NCBI RefSeq assembly: GCF_016902575.1
Contig: NZ_JACSNZ010000005.1
Location: 62,001 to 126,000, forward strand
Source: Pseudoflavonifractor capillosus
GTDB taxonomy: Bacteria > Bacillota > Clostridia > Oscillospirales > Oscillospiraceae
DNA: 64,000 bases
Reading direction: 5' to 3'
Made by a program: the position numbers and the translations under genes. Below are positions 26,565-36,229 of the stretch, piece after piece (position 1 is the stretch's first letter; each line of letters opens with the position of its first letter). The notes under the pieces were generated by a model. The model searched no databases. It was not told where the DNA came from and saw only the letters and a program-made list of their open reading frames with translations.

Positions 26565-26833
26565 ACTTCACTCTCTCCCATCCGCTCATCTTCCTGTGAC
26601 TGGGCAACACTGCGCTGCTGAAAAACTTCTGGCAGCAGCGACGACCACACCACATGGCCGCTATCCATGATCAGCACCGACTTGGTCTTACGACCAAAGC
26701 TGGCATCAATGAGCATACCCCGATCCCTGGCTTCCTGGCCTAAGCGCTTAATGGGCGCAGACTCGGGGCTGACCACAGCCACAATTCTACTGGCTGACAC
26801 CAAGTTGCCAAAACCAATGTTGATTAGCTCCAT
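26561..26833 (-). CDS. remA: RemA/DUF370 family regulator
   Basis: 90 residues. In Bacillus, RemA is a DNA-binding activator of matrix and osmoprotection genes. The conserved start [31 protein letters not shown] and [20 protein letters not shown] match the family. The last 15-20 residues are a polar tail longer than usual. Upstream of gmk as in other Firmicutes. Target genes here are unknown. Confidence 0.92.
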   Translation of the reverse strand: MELINIGFGNLVSASRIVAVVSPESAPIKRLGQEARDRGMLIDASFGRKTKSVLIMDSGHVVWSSLLPEVFQQRSVAQSQEDERMGESEV

Positions 26834-26860
26834 ATTTTCACCTCACCAACATCCAACAGC

Positions 26861-27748
26861 TCATTCCAGGTTTTGCACTTGCTCCCGGATCTTCTCGATC
26901 TCAGCCTTGATATCCACCACCACCCGGGCGATTTCGATATCATTGCACTTGGAGCCGATGGTGTTGGCCTCCCGGTTAAACTCCTGGATGAGGAAGTCCA
27001 GCTTACGTCCAACAGCACCGCCCTGCTCCAGCATCTCCCGAAGTTGGGCAATATGGCTGCGCAGACGCACTGTCTCCTCATCCACCGCCACTTTGTCCGC
27101 AAAGATGGCCGCCTCGGTGAGGATGCGAGCCTCTTCGATCTGCGTATTCTGAAGGATCTCCGCCATTTTAGCCTCCAGCCGAGCACGATATTCCGCCACA
27201 GTCTGGGGCGAGCGAGCCTCCACCTTAGATACCAGAGATTCAATGGTGCATACACGGCCCAGAATATCCTGGGCCAAGCGCTGGCCCTCCCGCACCCGCA
27301 TGGCATCGAAATCCGTCAAGGCTGCGTCAAGAGCACCCAGCAGCCCGGTCTTCACCTGATCCTGGTTCTGCTCTTTCTTCTCCACTGTCAGCACATCGGT
27401 GAAACGAGCCAAATCGGTAGCCTCGTAATTTCCCTTTACCCACTGGCCGCCGCCCAGCTGATAGAGCTGGGCCAAAGCTGCAATGTAGGACTTAGCCAGC
27501 CCCTCATTGACCACCACAGTGGAGTCATCCTCAGCCTGGGCAGTTTGAGTGACGAACACATCCACCTTTCCCCGGGAAATAGAGCCTTGTACCCGGGCCT
27601 TCATGGCGTCTTCCGCAAAAATGAATGCACGGGGCATCTTGATGCCGCAGTCCAGATAGCGGTTGTTAACTGACCGCACTTCAATGGTAAAGGTGCCGCC
27701 CTCATAGCTGCACTCCCCTCGCCCATATCCGGTCATACTTTTAACCAT
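26861..27748 (-). CDS. yicC: YicC family endoribonuclease
   Basis: 295 residues. YicC-family proteins are endoribonucleases implicated in small-RNA turnover. The start MVKSMTGYGRGECSYEGGTFTIEVRSVNNRYLD and the C-terminal GRKLDFLIQEFNREANTIGSKCNDIEIARVVVDIKAEIEKIREQVQNLE block are diagnostic. Located 27 nt upstream of remA, the standard neighbour order. Confidence 0.94.
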   Translation of the reverse strand: MVKSMTGYGRGECSYEGGTFTIEVRSVNNRYLDCGIKMPRAFIFAEDAMKARVQGSISRGKVDVFVTQTAQAEDDSTVVVNEGLAKSYIAALAQLYQLGGGQWVKGNYEATDLARFTDVLTVEKKEQNQDQVKTGLLGALDAALTDFDAMRVREGQRLAQDILGRVCTIESLVSKVEARSPQTVAEYRARLEAKMAEILQNTQIEEARILTEAAIFADKVAVDEETVRLRSHIAQLREMLEQGGAVGRKLDFLIQEFNREANTIGSKCNDIEIARVVVDIKAEIEKIREQVQNLE

Positions 27749-27755
27749 CGTTCCA

Positions 27756-28286
27756 TCAGCCCTTTCGCCAGTTTGTTCCCTTTCTCATGCGAGAAAGGTA
27801 GGCTACAATCAGCCCGCTAAAGCCAAAGTCGTAGAGTAGAAATACCACGTTTCCCAATAGGTACAGCACACCCAAATGAAGCTGCTGCAAAGGCAATCCG
27901 CTCAGTGCCACGGCTTTCGTCACAACCACAACCACAGAAAAGGCCAGATTAAAAAATACCAGCTTGCACAGTAGCTCCAGGGGCTTGCGCCGCATGGCCT
28001 CCACCCGGGACTTTACCACCGGGTATAGGCCGAACAATGCAGCGTAGAGAAGCACGCAAAACTTATCCGGCACCAGCAGCAACCCCAGTAAAGACACCGT
28101 GGCCCAGCAAAATAGCCCTGCCGAGGTGCCCCCTGCGATCACAACCCCCGCACAAGGCACCCCCGCCAAGGCCACCAGACCGATGGCTCCGGTGGGAGAA
28201 ATAGCAGAACCATAGAGCAAGATGAGAGACACCGCTCCCAGCAATGCAGGATAGGTAATGCTGCGGGCAGATTTGCCTGATCTCAT
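27756..28286 (-). CDS. Integral membrane protein, unknown function
   Basis: 176 residues, with about five hydrophobic segments (ITYPALLGAVSLILLYG, GAIGLVALAGVPCAGVVIAGG, CWATVSLLGLLLVPD, CVLLYAALFGLYPVV, LGVLYLLGNVVFLLYDFGFSG) and a basic C-terminus. No family recognised. I placed the start at ATG 28286 because GGAGG lies 11 nt upstream, and because that ATG overlaps the end of the DnaJ-like gene almost exactly (TGA-T-ATG), implying coupling. A small hairpin (CCTTTCTC/GAGAAAGG) lies in the last codons. Confidence 0.7.
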   Translation of the reverse strand: MRSGKSARSITYPALLGAVSLILLYGSAISPTGAIGLVALAGVPCAGVVIAGGTSAGLFCWATVSLLGLLLVPDKFCVLLYAALFGLYPVVKSRVEAMRRKPLELLCKLVFFNLAFSVVVVVTKAVALSGLPLQQLHLGVLYLLGNVVFLLYDFGFSGLIVAYLSRMRKGTNWRKG

Positions 28287-28287
28287 A

Positions 28288-28920
28288 TCAGTTACAACCT
28301 CCACACAGGCAGTTGAGGCAGAGCATGGTGGTACAGCAGTCCAAACTGTCACACTGACCGCCAGCCATATTGGTGTTATACCCATAGCCGCCCTGCTGCA
28401 TCATAGACAGCGCCTGCCGGTACTCCATATTCCCCGGCTCCATCTGGCATGCAATCTGGTAATTCTGTCTGGCTTCATCCAGCCAGCCACGGCGATAGGC
28501 TATGCTTCCCATAAGGAAATACCACTCGCCATTTTTGGTGGCTACGCCCCGCAGCAGCTGCTCCGCTCCATCCAGATTACCCATGTTGATATACTGGCGT
28601 ACCTGGGCAAAGGATGTTGAACCACCGCCGTACTGGCCCTGATTGCCGTAGCCCTGATGACCATACCCCTGAGAAGAATAGCCGGACTGATACCCAGACT
28701 GATAGCCACCACCATAGGAACTGCCTGCCCCACTGCGGGCCTTGGTAATGGCGTCGTAGGCCTCATTAACCTCTTTCATCTTCTCCTCAGCCAAGTCGGC
28801 CAAAGGGTTATTCTGATAGTTATCCGGGTGGTACTTCCGGGCCAACTCCCGATAGGCCCGTTTCACTTCATCATCGCTGGCGTTGGGGCTGACTCCCAAC
28901 ACCTCATACGGATCTCTCAT
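28288..28920 (-). CDS. J-domain protein with Gly/Tyr-rich linker and Cys-rich tail
   Basis: 210 residues. A J domain at about 1-65 ([23 protein letters not shown] in RKYHPDNYQ) should stimulate an Hsp70. Next comes a Gly/Ser/Tyr/Gln-rich linker ([18 protein letters not shown]), then a TPR-like helical part ([17 protein letters not shown] ... [14 protein letters not shown]). The final 21 residues hold seven Cys ([21 protein letters not shown]). The zinc-finger and substrate domains of true DnaJ are absent, so this is not the housekeeping DnaJ. It overlaps the DUF5685 gene by 17 bp. Confidence 0.88.
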   Translation of the reverse strand: MRDPYEVLGVSPNASDDEVKRAYRELARKYHPDNYQNNPLADLAEEKMKEVNEAYDAITKARSGAGSSYGGGYQSGYQSGYSSQGYGHQGYGNQGQYGGGSTSFAQVRQYINMGNLDGAEQLLRGVATKNGEWYFLMGSIAYRRGWLDEARQNYQIACQMEPGNMEYRQALSMMQQGGYGYNTNMAGGQCDSLDCCTTMLCLNCLCGGCN

Positions 28921-29794
28921 GCGTGTATCTCCCTTTGTGTAGCTTTTTTAGTTCCTTCCATCGCCCATCCAGCACTGCACTTTGAACGGCGGGAAGGCCA
29001 ACACATAAAATATTACTTAGCACTTCATCCCACTCACCCAAATCCAACAGCTGTGCGGCATTGGATGCCAGTCGCACGGAATGGGTACAGGTCGTGCTGA
29101 CATACTCCTGTTCCTTCCTAGCTTCACCTTGAAAGCGGGTACTCAACGGATTGTATCGTCCGCCGGCTTCATCCTCTTCCAGGTCGTCCCAAGCATCCAT
29201 GAGATAGATCCAGCGGCCCACATGGTACAACAGCTGCTCCAGAATCCGATTCCGGGTCTGATCGGCTTGTGTAGGTGCCGCAGCCGCCAAAATACCGGCA
29301 AACTGATGGGCTACTTCATCCAAGCGTGGCGACTGTTCCTGTTCCAACTGGGACAAACGCTCCAGCCCCTGGCGCACTTGGGCATCAAAAGTGGGACAGG
29401 CCTGGGCCGCCCTCCGGTACGCCCTGCCAAACAGCAGACGAACTATCCGGTGGGGCAAGCCAGTCCAAAATCCGTGATCCTGAATATCATCATTCACCTT
29501 ATGCCAGGTGAGAATGATACTCACATCTGCCGCCCGCTCCATACCAGTGCCTTGCAAGCAGCTCCTGGGCTTGCGCAAAGGATGGACAGGACACCGTTTG
29601 CAGACCATATACTCTTCTCTGGGATCGGATTGAAGGAGAATTGCCAAAAGCGTTAGGTCGTAATTCAAGGTGAACCGAGCCCAAAACCCGTGCCGTTTTC
29701 CCATTGCATGGCACAGGCCGCAGTAAGCAGACTGATACAGATCTCTCTGCTTCTGGGACATTTGGGACAGCGCCGGCCTGACGTATCCAAACAT
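28904..29794 (-). CDS. DUF5685 family protein
   Basis: 296 residues. The start [36 protein letters not shown] with C-x2-C, the helical core [12 protein letters not shown], a second Cys group ([17 protein letters not shown]) and [18 protein letters not shown] fit DUF5685. The all-helical fold with an Asp-rich DAWDDLEED segment recalls prenyl-transfer folds, but function is not established. Linked to the J-domain gene by overlap. Confidence 0.85.
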   Translation of the reverse strand: MFGYVRPALSQMSQKQRDLYQSAYCGLCHAMGKRHGFWARFTLNYDLTLLAILLQSDPREEYMVCKRCPVHPLRKPRSCLQGTGMERAADVSIILTWHKVNDDIQDHGFWTGLPHRIVRLLFGRAYRRAAQACPTFDAQVRQGLERLSQLEQEQSPRLDEVAHQFAGILAAAAPTQADQTRNRILEQLLYHVGRWIYLMDAWDDLEEDEAGGRYNPLSTRFQGEARKEQEYVSTTCTHSVRLASNAAQLLDLGEWDEVLSNILCVGLPAVQSAVLDGRWKELKKLHKGRYTHERSV

Positions 29795-29797
29795 GGC

Positions 29798-31063
29798 TTA
29801 CGACCTATACAGGGAAACTACGATTTTGTAGTCTCTGCCCACCACATCGATCTGGTCTCGAGTCCCAACGCTGTCCAGATATACATTTGCCGTCACCGTG
29901 TATTGACCGGCAGCCTGATTGATGTCTTTCAGGTCTGCCACCACTCGAACGTTCTCCCCAGTGACAGCATCCAACAACTCCTGGCTGCCTCGGATCTCTA
30001 CTTTCAGCATCTGAGTCAAGGGCTTACCTGTCCAGCCATCTGGAGCCGAAATGCACGTGATATTGGTGGCCTCCACCGTTTTGCTCTTCAGCGAATCGTC
30101 CAAATCAATGGTGACAGTGACCTGATTGATGCCGCTGATGTTGCTGAGCTCATCGGTGAGGGCAACATCAAACACAATCTCATCCCCATCGTGGACGGTA
30201 CCCAGATCAATGGTGCCCAACTCAATGGAACCTTCTGTGAGCAGGGCCTCCACTGCGGTCTTGGTGCCTCCCACGGTAAGCGTCTCTGCGCTCATGGTAT
30301 ATTTTACCTGGTCCAAAGACACGCCGCCGCCTTCCACCAGCTTCACTTCCAAAGGTATCTCAGCCGTAGCCAAAATGGGGAAGGTAGTCTGTACGGTCTC
30401 TGCCGAGCGCTCCACATCCAGATTGGAAATCACGTCGCCGCTGGCTCCAATGAATTGGTAGGGATAGTTGCCCCGCACCGTCTCACTGAGGTTATCTCCG
30501 TCCACCACCACTTCGGCATAGGCCACCTGGTTGACCAGCTCCGCCTGACCACTAATTGTGATCTTGGCGGGCGTGAATACGAAGTCCTCCTGATCCCCAG
30601 CCAGATATCCTTCCGCAGTGGTTCCCACAAACTTTCCTCGAAGCTCAATCTCACGCTGACGATATTCGGCCACAGTAAATGTGACATTTCCTGTCTCGCC
30701 CCGAACATACTGCACCTGACTGGAACTGACATTCGTGGGAAGCTTCACTGTGTATGCCAGCGTGTATTCCCCTGCCTTATTGATGGTAGACACATCCACC
30801 ATCAACTGCACGGAACTGTCAGTGAGTTTGGCCAAAACTGCGGGAGTAGCTTTCACCGTGATGCTTGCTTTGGGCGGATCGCCTGCAATCATCAGTCCGC
30901 GGCTGGTCAGCTGCTCTTCCCCCACAAAAGTGATGGGTATATTATTGATGGGATTGCTTCGCTGGTTTCCATCCATGGATGTAACATAAAACCACATGGT
31001 TATGGCAATCACAATGGATAATACCACATAGAGCGCCTTACTGTCGAGAATCTTCTTCCCCAT
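29798..31063 (-). CDS. cdaR: YbbR-domain protein, CdaA regulator CdaR
   Basis: 421 residues: one N-terminal membrane helix (ALYVVLSIVIAITMWFYVTSM) followed by about four extracytoplasmic YbbR beta domains (for example NNIPITFVGEEQLTSRGLMI, REIELRGKFVGTTAEGYLAG). CdaR binds CdaA and tunes c-di-AMP synthesis. The start codon lies inside the end of cdaA (26-bp overlap) with an AAGGGGGA site. Confidence 0.94.
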   Translation of the reverse strand: MGKKILDSKALYVVLSIVIAITMWFYVTSMDGNQRSNPINNIPITFVGEEQLTSRGLMIAGDPPKASITVKATPAVLAKLTDSSVQLMVDVSTINKAGEYTLAYTVKLPTNVSSSQVQYVRGETGNVTFTVAEYRQREIELRGKFVGTTAEGYLAGDQEDFVFTPAKITISGQAELVNQVAYAEVVVDGDNLSETVRGNYPYQFIGASGDVISNLDVERSAETVQTTFPILATAEIPLEVKLVEGGGVSLDQVKYTMSAETLTVGGTKTAVEALLTEGSIELGTIDLGTVHDGDEIVFDVALTDELSNISGINQVTVTIDLDDSLKSKTVEATNITCISAPDGWTGKPLTQMLKVEIRGSQELLDAVTGENVRVVADLKDINQAAGQYTVTANVYLDSVGTRDQIDVVGRDYKIVVSLYRS

Positions 31064-31931
31064 CTGGCTTATCCCCCTTCGTCTGTTTGAACATACTGGT
31101 GAGCCATGCTGTGCCGGAAGGCTTACTCTCCTCCTGCTCCGGCATCAATTCGTTGCGGAGCATTTGCTCCAAGGTAGCCGGTGCCAGGTGTCGCTTGAGC
31201 ATACCGTTTATGGCCACAGAAATGGAGCCTGTCTCCTCGGACACCAGGGCTACCACCGCATCAGAGTTTTCACTGATGCCGATGCCCGCCCGATGGCGCA
31301 TACCAAGATCCCGGCTGATGTTCACATTCCCAGACATAGGCAGCATGCACCCTGCCCCCACAATGCGTCCATTTCGTACAATCACAGCGCCATCGTGCAG
31401 CGGCGCTTTGTTCCAGAACAGATTCTTCAGCAGCTCCGCAGACACCCGGGCATCCAAAGGCGTGCCCGTCTTGAGCACATCATCCAGCATGGTCTTGCGT
31501 TCAAAGACCATCAGCGCCCCCACTTTGTCTTTGGACATGGAAGTGTAGGCCTCCACTGTCTCCCGAATGGCATACTCCAATTCGTCATCAATGGTCTCAC
31601 GAACAAACATCTCTTTGATCTTGCCGCTGCCCATCTGCTCCAAAAAGCGACGGATCTCCGGCTGGAAAATAATAACCAAGGCAATAAACCCCAGCTCCAC
31701 TGCATTGTTGAGAACAAACCGCACCACTTGAAGCTGCAACACATTGGCAACTCCCATTGCCAGAATAATCAAGAGAATTGCCTTGACCACCTGGCCGGAG
31801 CGGCTGCGGCGCACAAAGCGGAAAATGTGGTACACCACAAAAGCCACCAAGGCCATATCAATCACGTCAAATATGCCAATTAGCTTTATATATTCCGTTG
31901 CCGTGCTCAGAAACTGCTCCATATATTCCAT
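31038..31931 (-). CDS. cdaA: Diadenylate cyclase CdaA
   Basis: Makes c-di-AMP from two ATP. 297 residues: three N-terminal membrane helices (about 12-85), then the DAC domain with PLHDGAVIV (DGA motif) and GMRHRAGIGI (RHR motif), both intact. The C-terminal tail is polar. ATG 31931 follows GGAGGCG. In many Firmicutes cdaA-cdaR is followed by glmM; here DUF5685 and the J-domain gene follow. A clear promoter lies upstream. Confidence 0.97.
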   Translation of the reverse strand: MEYMEQFLSTATEYIKLIGIFDVIDMALVAFVVYHIFRFVRRSRSGQVVKAILLIILAMGVANVLQLQVVRFVLNNAVELGFIALVIIFQPEIRRFLEQMGSGKIKEMFVRETIDDELEYAIRETVEAYTSMSKDKVGALMVFERKTMLDDVLKTGTPLDARVSAELLKNLFWNKAPLHDGAVIVRNGRIVGAGCMLPMSGNVNISRDLGMRHRAGIGISENSDAVVALVSEETGSISVAINGMLKRHLAPATLEQMLRNELMPEQEESKPSGTAWLTSMFKQTKGDKPDGEEDSRQ

Positions 31932-31982
31932 TTCTTCGCCTCCAACCACCTGGCATCTATCGATAGTATGGCTATCTTACGT

Positions 31983-32011
31983 ATTATAGCTCATAATCTG
32001 CAAATTGGCAA
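31983..32011 (-). promoter_or_regulatory. Promoter of the cdaA-cdaR operon
   Basis: Minus strand: TTGCCA (32006-32011), 17-nt spacer, TATAAT (31983-31988). Near-consensus vegetative promoter 52 nt before ATG 31931. Confidence 0.8.
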
Positions 32012-32070
32012 GCCAACTGCGGCTAAAACTTCACTTTCCTCCCAGCATAGTCAAAACACACCGTGTCCTC

Positions 32071-32099
32071 TTCCCTTCTGCCCCTGGCTATTGTATAAT
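32071..32099 (+). promoter_or_regulatory. Possible promoter of the amidohydrolase gene
   Basis: A perfect -10 TATAAT at 32094-32099 with a poor -35 (TTCCCT, 32071-32076) at 17-nt spacing. Confidence 0.45.
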
Positions 32100-32135
32100 T
32101 TGAGGCATCCGACAAGCACCGGGAGGTATCACCTT

Positions 32136-33278
32136 ATGTTAATCCAAAACGCACAAATCTATGACGCCATCCATCCCCACCCCTACGTGGGAGATGTGCT
32201 GGTACACGGCACCCGCATCCAGGCCATTGGTACCGGCCTGAGCGCACCAGGGGAAGAGATCATGGATGCCCAGGGGCTGCGCCTCTACCCTGGCTTTATT
32301 GACGCCCACAGCCACCTGGGTCTGGACAACTACGGCATGGGCTTTGAAGGCCACGACTACAACGAGATGGGAGACATTGTGGCAGCCCATCTCCGGGGCA
32401 TTGACAGCTTCAATCCCTTGGAGTTGGGGGTGCGCCGTGCTCTGGAAGGCGGTGTTACCACCGTCGGCACCGGCCCGGGCAGCGCCAACGTGCTGGGCGG
32501 CACCTTTTTCGCCGTGAAAACCCACGGAAACTGTGTGGATGACATGGTGCTCCGTGACCCCGTGGCCATGAAGTGCGCCTTTGGCGAAAATCCCAAGCGT
32601 TGCTACCAGAGCAAGGGCAATTCCGCCCGCATGAGCACCGCCGCCAAACTCCGTGAAATGCTCTTTGCTGCCCAGGACTACATGGCCCGAAAGGAGGCTG
32701 CCGGGGACGACACACTGAAAAAGCCCAAGCACGACATGAAGCTGGAGGCCCTCATCCCCGTGCTCAAGGGTGAAATCCCCCTCAAGGCCCACGCTCATCG
32801 GGCAGATGACATCTGCACCGCCATTCGCATTGCCAAGGAGTTTGGCGTCAAGATGACCCTGGAGCATTGTACCGAAGGACACCTCATCCCGGAGGTAGTG
32901 GCCCGCTCCGGGTTCCCCGCCGCCGTAGGTCCCACCCTCACCAACGCCAGCAAGATTGAACTGGTGAACAAGACCTTCGAGACCCCCGGGGTCCTAGCCC
33001 AGGCAGGAGTTCAGGTGAGCATCATCACCGATAACCCTGTCATTCCCCAGTCCTATCTGCCCCTATGCGCCGGACTGGCGGTAAAGGCAGGCATGGACCC
33101 CTTCGAGGCCCTGAAAGCCATCACCATCAATCCGGCCAAACATCTGGGTGTAGCCCACCGGGTAGGCTCTTTGGAAACAGGCAAAGACGCCGATCTGGTG
33201 CTGGTGGACGGAGACCCCATGGTCAGCGACAGCCACATTCGGGCCGTGTGGGTCAACGGTCAAAAAGTCGTAGGTTAA
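32136..33278 (+). CDS. Amidohydrolase-superfamily metalloenzyme, substrate unknown
   Basis: 380 residues, TIM-barrel hydrolase related to imidazolonepropionase and dihydroorotase-like enzymes. Metal motifs: DAHSHLG (HxH), PLKAHAHRADD (His-x-His), TLEHCTEGH (His) and SIITDNPV (Asp). C-terminal ITINPAKHLGVAHRVGSLETGKDADLVLVDGDP is the composite beta-domain typical of the family. ATG 32136 follows GGGAGGT. Stands alone between its promoter and a terminator, so the pathway is not revealed by neighbours. Confidence 0.88.
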   Translation: MLIQNAQIYDAIHPHPYVGDVLVHGTRIQAIGTGLSAPGEEIMDAQGLRLYPGFIDAHSHLGLDNYGMGFEGHDYNEMGDIVAAHLRGIDSFNPLELGVRRALEGGVTTVGTGPGSANVLGGTFFAVKTHGNCVDDMVLRDPVAMKCAFGENPKRCYQSKGNSARMSTAAKLREMLFAAQDYMARKEAAGDDTLKKPKHDMKLEALIPVLKGEIPLKAHAHRADDICTAIRIAKEFGVKMTLEHCTEGHLIPEVVARSGFPAAVGPTLTNASKIELVNKTFETPGVLAQAGVQVSIITDNPVIPQSYLPLCAGLAVKAGMDPFEALKAITINPAKHLGVAHRVGSLETGKDADLVLVDGDPMVSDSHIRAVWVNGQKVVG

Positions 33279-33283
33279 TACGC

Positions 33284-33320
33284 AAAATGTGCCTGACACA
33301 TGACATGTCAGGCACATTTT
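33284..33320. terminator. Bidirectional terminator between amidohydrolase and glyA
   Basis: Perfect 15-bp stem AAAATGTGCCTGACA / TGTCAGGCACATTTT with a 7-nt loop between two convergent stops. Confidence 0.9.
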
Positions 33321-33328
33321 TATTTATC

Positions 33329-34579
33329 TTATCTGTAAATGGGGTGCGCCTGGGTCAGCTGAGCCACACCCTGGCGGATCTCCTCTGCTTTATGCTCAAA
33401 GTCGGTGGCAGCCCACACAATGTACTGGGCCACCTGATCCATGTCGGCAGTGGTGAAGCCACGGCTGGTCACCGCAGGAGTGCCCACCCGGATGCCGCTG
33501 GTTTGGAAGGGAGAACGGGGATCCCCCGGCACCTTATTTTTATTGACGGTGATACGCACCTCGTCCAGTCGCCGCTCCAACTCTTTTCCGGTGAGGTCGC
33601 CCAGATTACGCAGATCCACCAGGGCCAAGTGGTTGTCTGTACCACCGGACACCAAATTCATTCCCCGGCTCATCAGTCCCTGAGCCAGTGCCTGGGCATT
33701 GTCCACCACCTGTTGCTGGTAGACTTTGAACTCAGGCTTGAGCGCCTCGCCCAACGCCACTGCCTTGGCAGCAATGATGTGCATGAGAGGGCCTCCCTGA
33801 GCGCCAGGGAAGATGGCAGAGTTGATCTTCTTGGACAAATCCTCGTCGTTGGTGAGAATCATGCCGCCCCGGGGCCCACGCAGGGTCTTGTGGGTGGTGG
33901 TGGTCACCACATGGGCATAGGGAACAGGAGAAGGATGCAGGCCAGCAGCCACCAGGCCCGCAATGTGGGCCATATCCACCCACAGGTAGGCCCCCACCTC
34001 ATCGGCAATGGCACGGAAGCGGGCAAAATCAATGGTTCTGGGATAGGCAGAAGCGCCAGCCACGATCATTTTGGGTTTGCACTCCTTGGCCACCTTCTCC
34101 AGCTGGTCGTAGTCGATGTAGCCCGTCTCCTCGTCCACACCATAGGCCACGATGTTGTAGTACTTGCCGGAGAAGTTCACCGGGCTGCCATGGGTCAAAT
34201 GTCCACCGTGATCCAGGTTCATGCCCAGAACGGTATCCCCAGGCTGGCATAGAGCCATATACACCGCATAGTTGGCCTGGGCGCCGGAGTGGGGCTGCAC
34301 GTTGGCAAACTTGGCTCCGTAGAGCTGACAAGCCCGCTGAATGGCCAGATTTTCCGCCACATCCACGCACTGGCAACCACCGTAATAGCGCTTACCGGAG
34401 TAGCCTTCTGCATATTTGTTGGTGAGCACACTACCCGCTGCGGCCAACACCGCCTCAGAGACAATGTTTTCCGAGGCAATGAGCTCGATGTTGTCACATT
34501 GTCTCTCATACTCCGCCCGGATGGCAGCTCCTACCTCAGGATCCGCCTTAGACACAAAGTCCATATACTCCAAAACCAT
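33329..34579 (-). CDS. glyA: Serine hydroxymethyltransferase
   Basis: PLP enzyme interconverting serine and glycine with THF, supplying one-carbon units. 416 residues. Motifs: [14 protein letters not shown] at the N-terminus, the Tyr-rich [32 protein letters not shown] (Asp to PLP) and the PLP lysine in [19 protein letters not shown] 34579 follows AAGGTGG. Own promoter at 34616. folD nearby uses the same one-carbon pool. Confidence 0.97.
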   Translation of the reverse strand: MVLEYMDFVSKADPEVGAAIRAEYERQCDNIELIASENIVSEAVLAAAGSVLTNKYAEGYSGKRYYGGCQCVDVAENLAIQRACQLYGAKFANVQPHSGAQANYAVYMALCQPGDTVLGMNLDHGGHLTHGSPVNFSGKYYNIVAYGVDEETGYIDYDQLEKVAKECKPKMIVAGASAYPRTIDFARFRAIADEVGAYLWVDMAHIAGLVAAGLHPSPVPYAHVVTTTTHKTLRGPRGGMILTNDEDLSKKINSAIFPGAQGGPLMHIIAAKAVALGEALKPEFKVYQQQVVDNAQALAQGLMSRGMNLVSGGTDNHLALVDLRNLGDLTGKELERRLDEVRITVNKNKVPGDPRSPFQTSGIRVGTPAVTSRGFTTADMDQVAQYIVWAATDFEHKAEEIRQGVAQLTQAHPIYR

Positions 34580-34615
34580 GGTCGTTCCACCTTCCCTTTC
34601 GGTTGAGTTACCCAC

Positions 34616-34644
34616 ATTATATCTGCTTTACTTCAATAAAGCAA
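34616..34644 (-). promoter_or_regulatory. glyA promoter with inverted repeat in the spacer
   Basis: Minus strand: TTGCTT (34639-34644), 17-nt spacer, TATAAT (34616-34621). An inverted repeat TGCTTTA / TAAAGCA (34624-34630 and 34637-34643) spans spacer and -35. Confidence 0.75.
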
Positions 34645-34665
34645 TAGATAAACCGTGAAACTTTC

Positions 34666-34695
34666 GTGACATTCTGCACAGGTCTATGGTATGAT
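34666..34695 (+). promoter_or_regulatory. Promoter of nth
   Basis: GTGACA (34666-34671), 18-nt spacer, TATGAT (34690-34695), 20 nt before ATG 34715. Confidence 0.6.
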
Positions 34696-34714
34696 ATCGC
34701 CAGAGGTGATACAT

Positions 34715-35353
34715 ATGAAAACTCCCCAGCAGGTTCAAGCCATGGTGGACGGGCTCAAAACCCTCTACCCCGACGGCATCTGCTCCTTACAATACAAGAA
34801 AGACTACGAACTGCTCTTTGCCGTGCGGCTCTCCGCCCAGTGTACCGACGAGCGGGTCAATCAAGTGACCCCTGCCCTCTTCGCCCGTTTCCCCACCCTG
34901 GAGGATTTCGCCCAGGCCGATGTAGAAGAAGTGGGTGAGTACATCCACTCCTGCGGCTTTTTCCGGGCCAAGAGCCGGGATCTGGTGCTGTGTGCCCAGA
35001 TGCTTCTCTCCCAGCACGACGGCAAAGTCCCGGGCACCATGGAGGAACTGGTGGCACTCCCGGGTGTGGGGCGGAAAACCGCTAACCTGATTCTGGGTGA
35101 CGTGTTCCACACCCCCGGTGTAGTGGTGGCTGACACCCACTGCATCCGCATCACCGGACGCTTGGGCCTCACCGACGGCACCAAGGATCCCGGAAAGGTG
35201 GAAAAACAACTGCGGGAGATTCTTCCCCCTGAAGAGTCCAACGACTTCTGCCACCGTCTGGTGCTCCATGGTCGGGCAATCTGCACCGCCCGTCAGGCCA
35301 AGTGCGGGATGTGCCCTCTGGCCCCGGTATGCGACTACGCTGCCAAACAGTAA
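34715..35353 (+). CDS. nth: Endonuclease III
   Basis: DNA glycosylase / AP lyase for oxidised pyrimidines. 212 residues. N-terminal LLFAVRLSAQCTDERVN; helix-hairpin-helix LVALPGVGRKTANLIL with the catalytic Lys; catalytic Asp in VVADTHCIRITGRLGL; C-terminal [4Fe-4S] cysteines in HGRAICTARQAKCGMCPLAPVC. ATG 34715 follows GAGGTGAT. Confidence 0.97.
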   Translation: MKTPQQVQAMVDGLKTLYPDGICSLQYKKDYELLFAVRLSAQCTDERVNQVTPALFARFPTLEDFAQADVEEVGEYIHSCGFFRAKSRDLVLCAQMLLSQHDGKVPGTMEELVALPGVGRKTANLILGDVFHTPGVVVADTHCIRITGRLGLTDGTKDPGKVEKQLREILPPEESNDFCHRLVLHGRAICTARQAKCGMCPLAPVCDYAAKQ

Positions 35354-35356
35354 ACC

Positions 35357-35388
35357 ATCAGCCCCGCCGAAAAATCGGCGGGGCTGAT
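35357..35388. terminator. Bidirectional terminator between nth and folD
   Basis: Perfect 14-bp stem ATCAGCCCCGCCGA / TCGGCGGGGCTGAT with an AAAA loop between convergent stops at 35353 and 35390. Confidence 0.9.
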
Positions 35389-35389
35389 A

Positions 35390-36229
35390 TCATTTTAGAT
35401 GATTTTTGGCCGCTGTCAATGTATTGAGCATAAGCATGGCTCGGGTCATGGGCCCCACTCCGCCGGGCACGGGAGTCAGATAGGAGGCTTTAGGCTCCAC
35501 TTCCTCCACCACGACATCCCCGCACAGCTTACCCTCTGCATTTCGGTTCATGGCCACGTCGATGACCACAGCACCCTCTTTCACCATGTCTCCGGTAACC
35601 AGACCTACCTGGCCCACAGCAGATACCAAGATGTCTGCTGTGGCGGCAATCTCCTTCATGTCCGGCGTGCGGGAGTGGCAGATGGTCACAGTGCCGTGGG
35701 CATGGAGCAGCAGCATGGCCATAGGCTTGCCCACAATGTTGGAGCGGCCCAGTACCACACACCGCTTCCCGGTGGGATCAATGTGGTATTCCTTCAGCAG
35801 TTCCATCACACCACCAGGGGTGCAGGGCTGGAAAATGGGCCGGCCGATGGTGAGCTGACCCACGTTGTAGGGGTGAAAGCAGTCCACGTCCTTGCCGGGA
35901 TCAATGGCCAGAAGCACCTCTTCCTCGCAAAATCCCCGGGGCAGGGGCAGCTGCACCAGGATGCCGTCAATGTCGTGCCGACGATTCAGCTCACCAATGA
36001 GTTCCAGCAGCTCCTGCTGAGTGCTGGTCTCAGGCAGGGCGTACTCCTCGCTATAATAGCCGCACTCCTCGCAGTCCTTGCGCTTGCTGTTGACATATAC
36101 TCGGGAGGCAGGATTATCCCCCACAATAATGACCGCAAGTCCAGGACGGCGGCTCAGCTGTGCCGTCTCTTCCCGGGCCTGTTCCTTCAATTTTTTGGCC
36201 AGTGCCAAGCCATCCATTTTAATTGCCAT
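35390..36229 (-). CDS. folD: Bifunctional methylene-THF dehydrogenase / cyclohydrolase
   Basis: NADP-dependent oxidation and hydrolysis of 5,10-methylene-THF. 279 residues. Substrate-site YVNSKRKDCEECG (catalytic Lys), ILVQLPLPRG, CTPGGVMELLKEYHIDPTGK, the Rossmann VVLGRSNIVGKPMAMLLLH and C-terminal VPGGVGPMTRAMLMLNTL. Overlaps the lgt stop by 11 bp. Confidence 0.97.
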   Translation of the reverse strand: MAIKMDGLALAKKLKEQAREETAQLSRRPGLAVIIVGDNPASRVYVNSKRKDCEECGYYSEEYALPETSTQQELLELIGELNRRHDIDGILVQLPLPRGFCEEEVLLAIDPGKDVDCFHPYNVGQLTIGRPIFQPCTPGGVMELLKEYHIDPTGKRCVVLGRSNIVGKPMAMLLLHAHGTVTICHSRTPDMKEIAATADILVSAVGQVGLVTGDMVKEGAVVIDVAMNRNAEGKLCGDVVVEEVEPKASYLTPVPGGVGPMTRAMLMLNTLTAAKNHLK

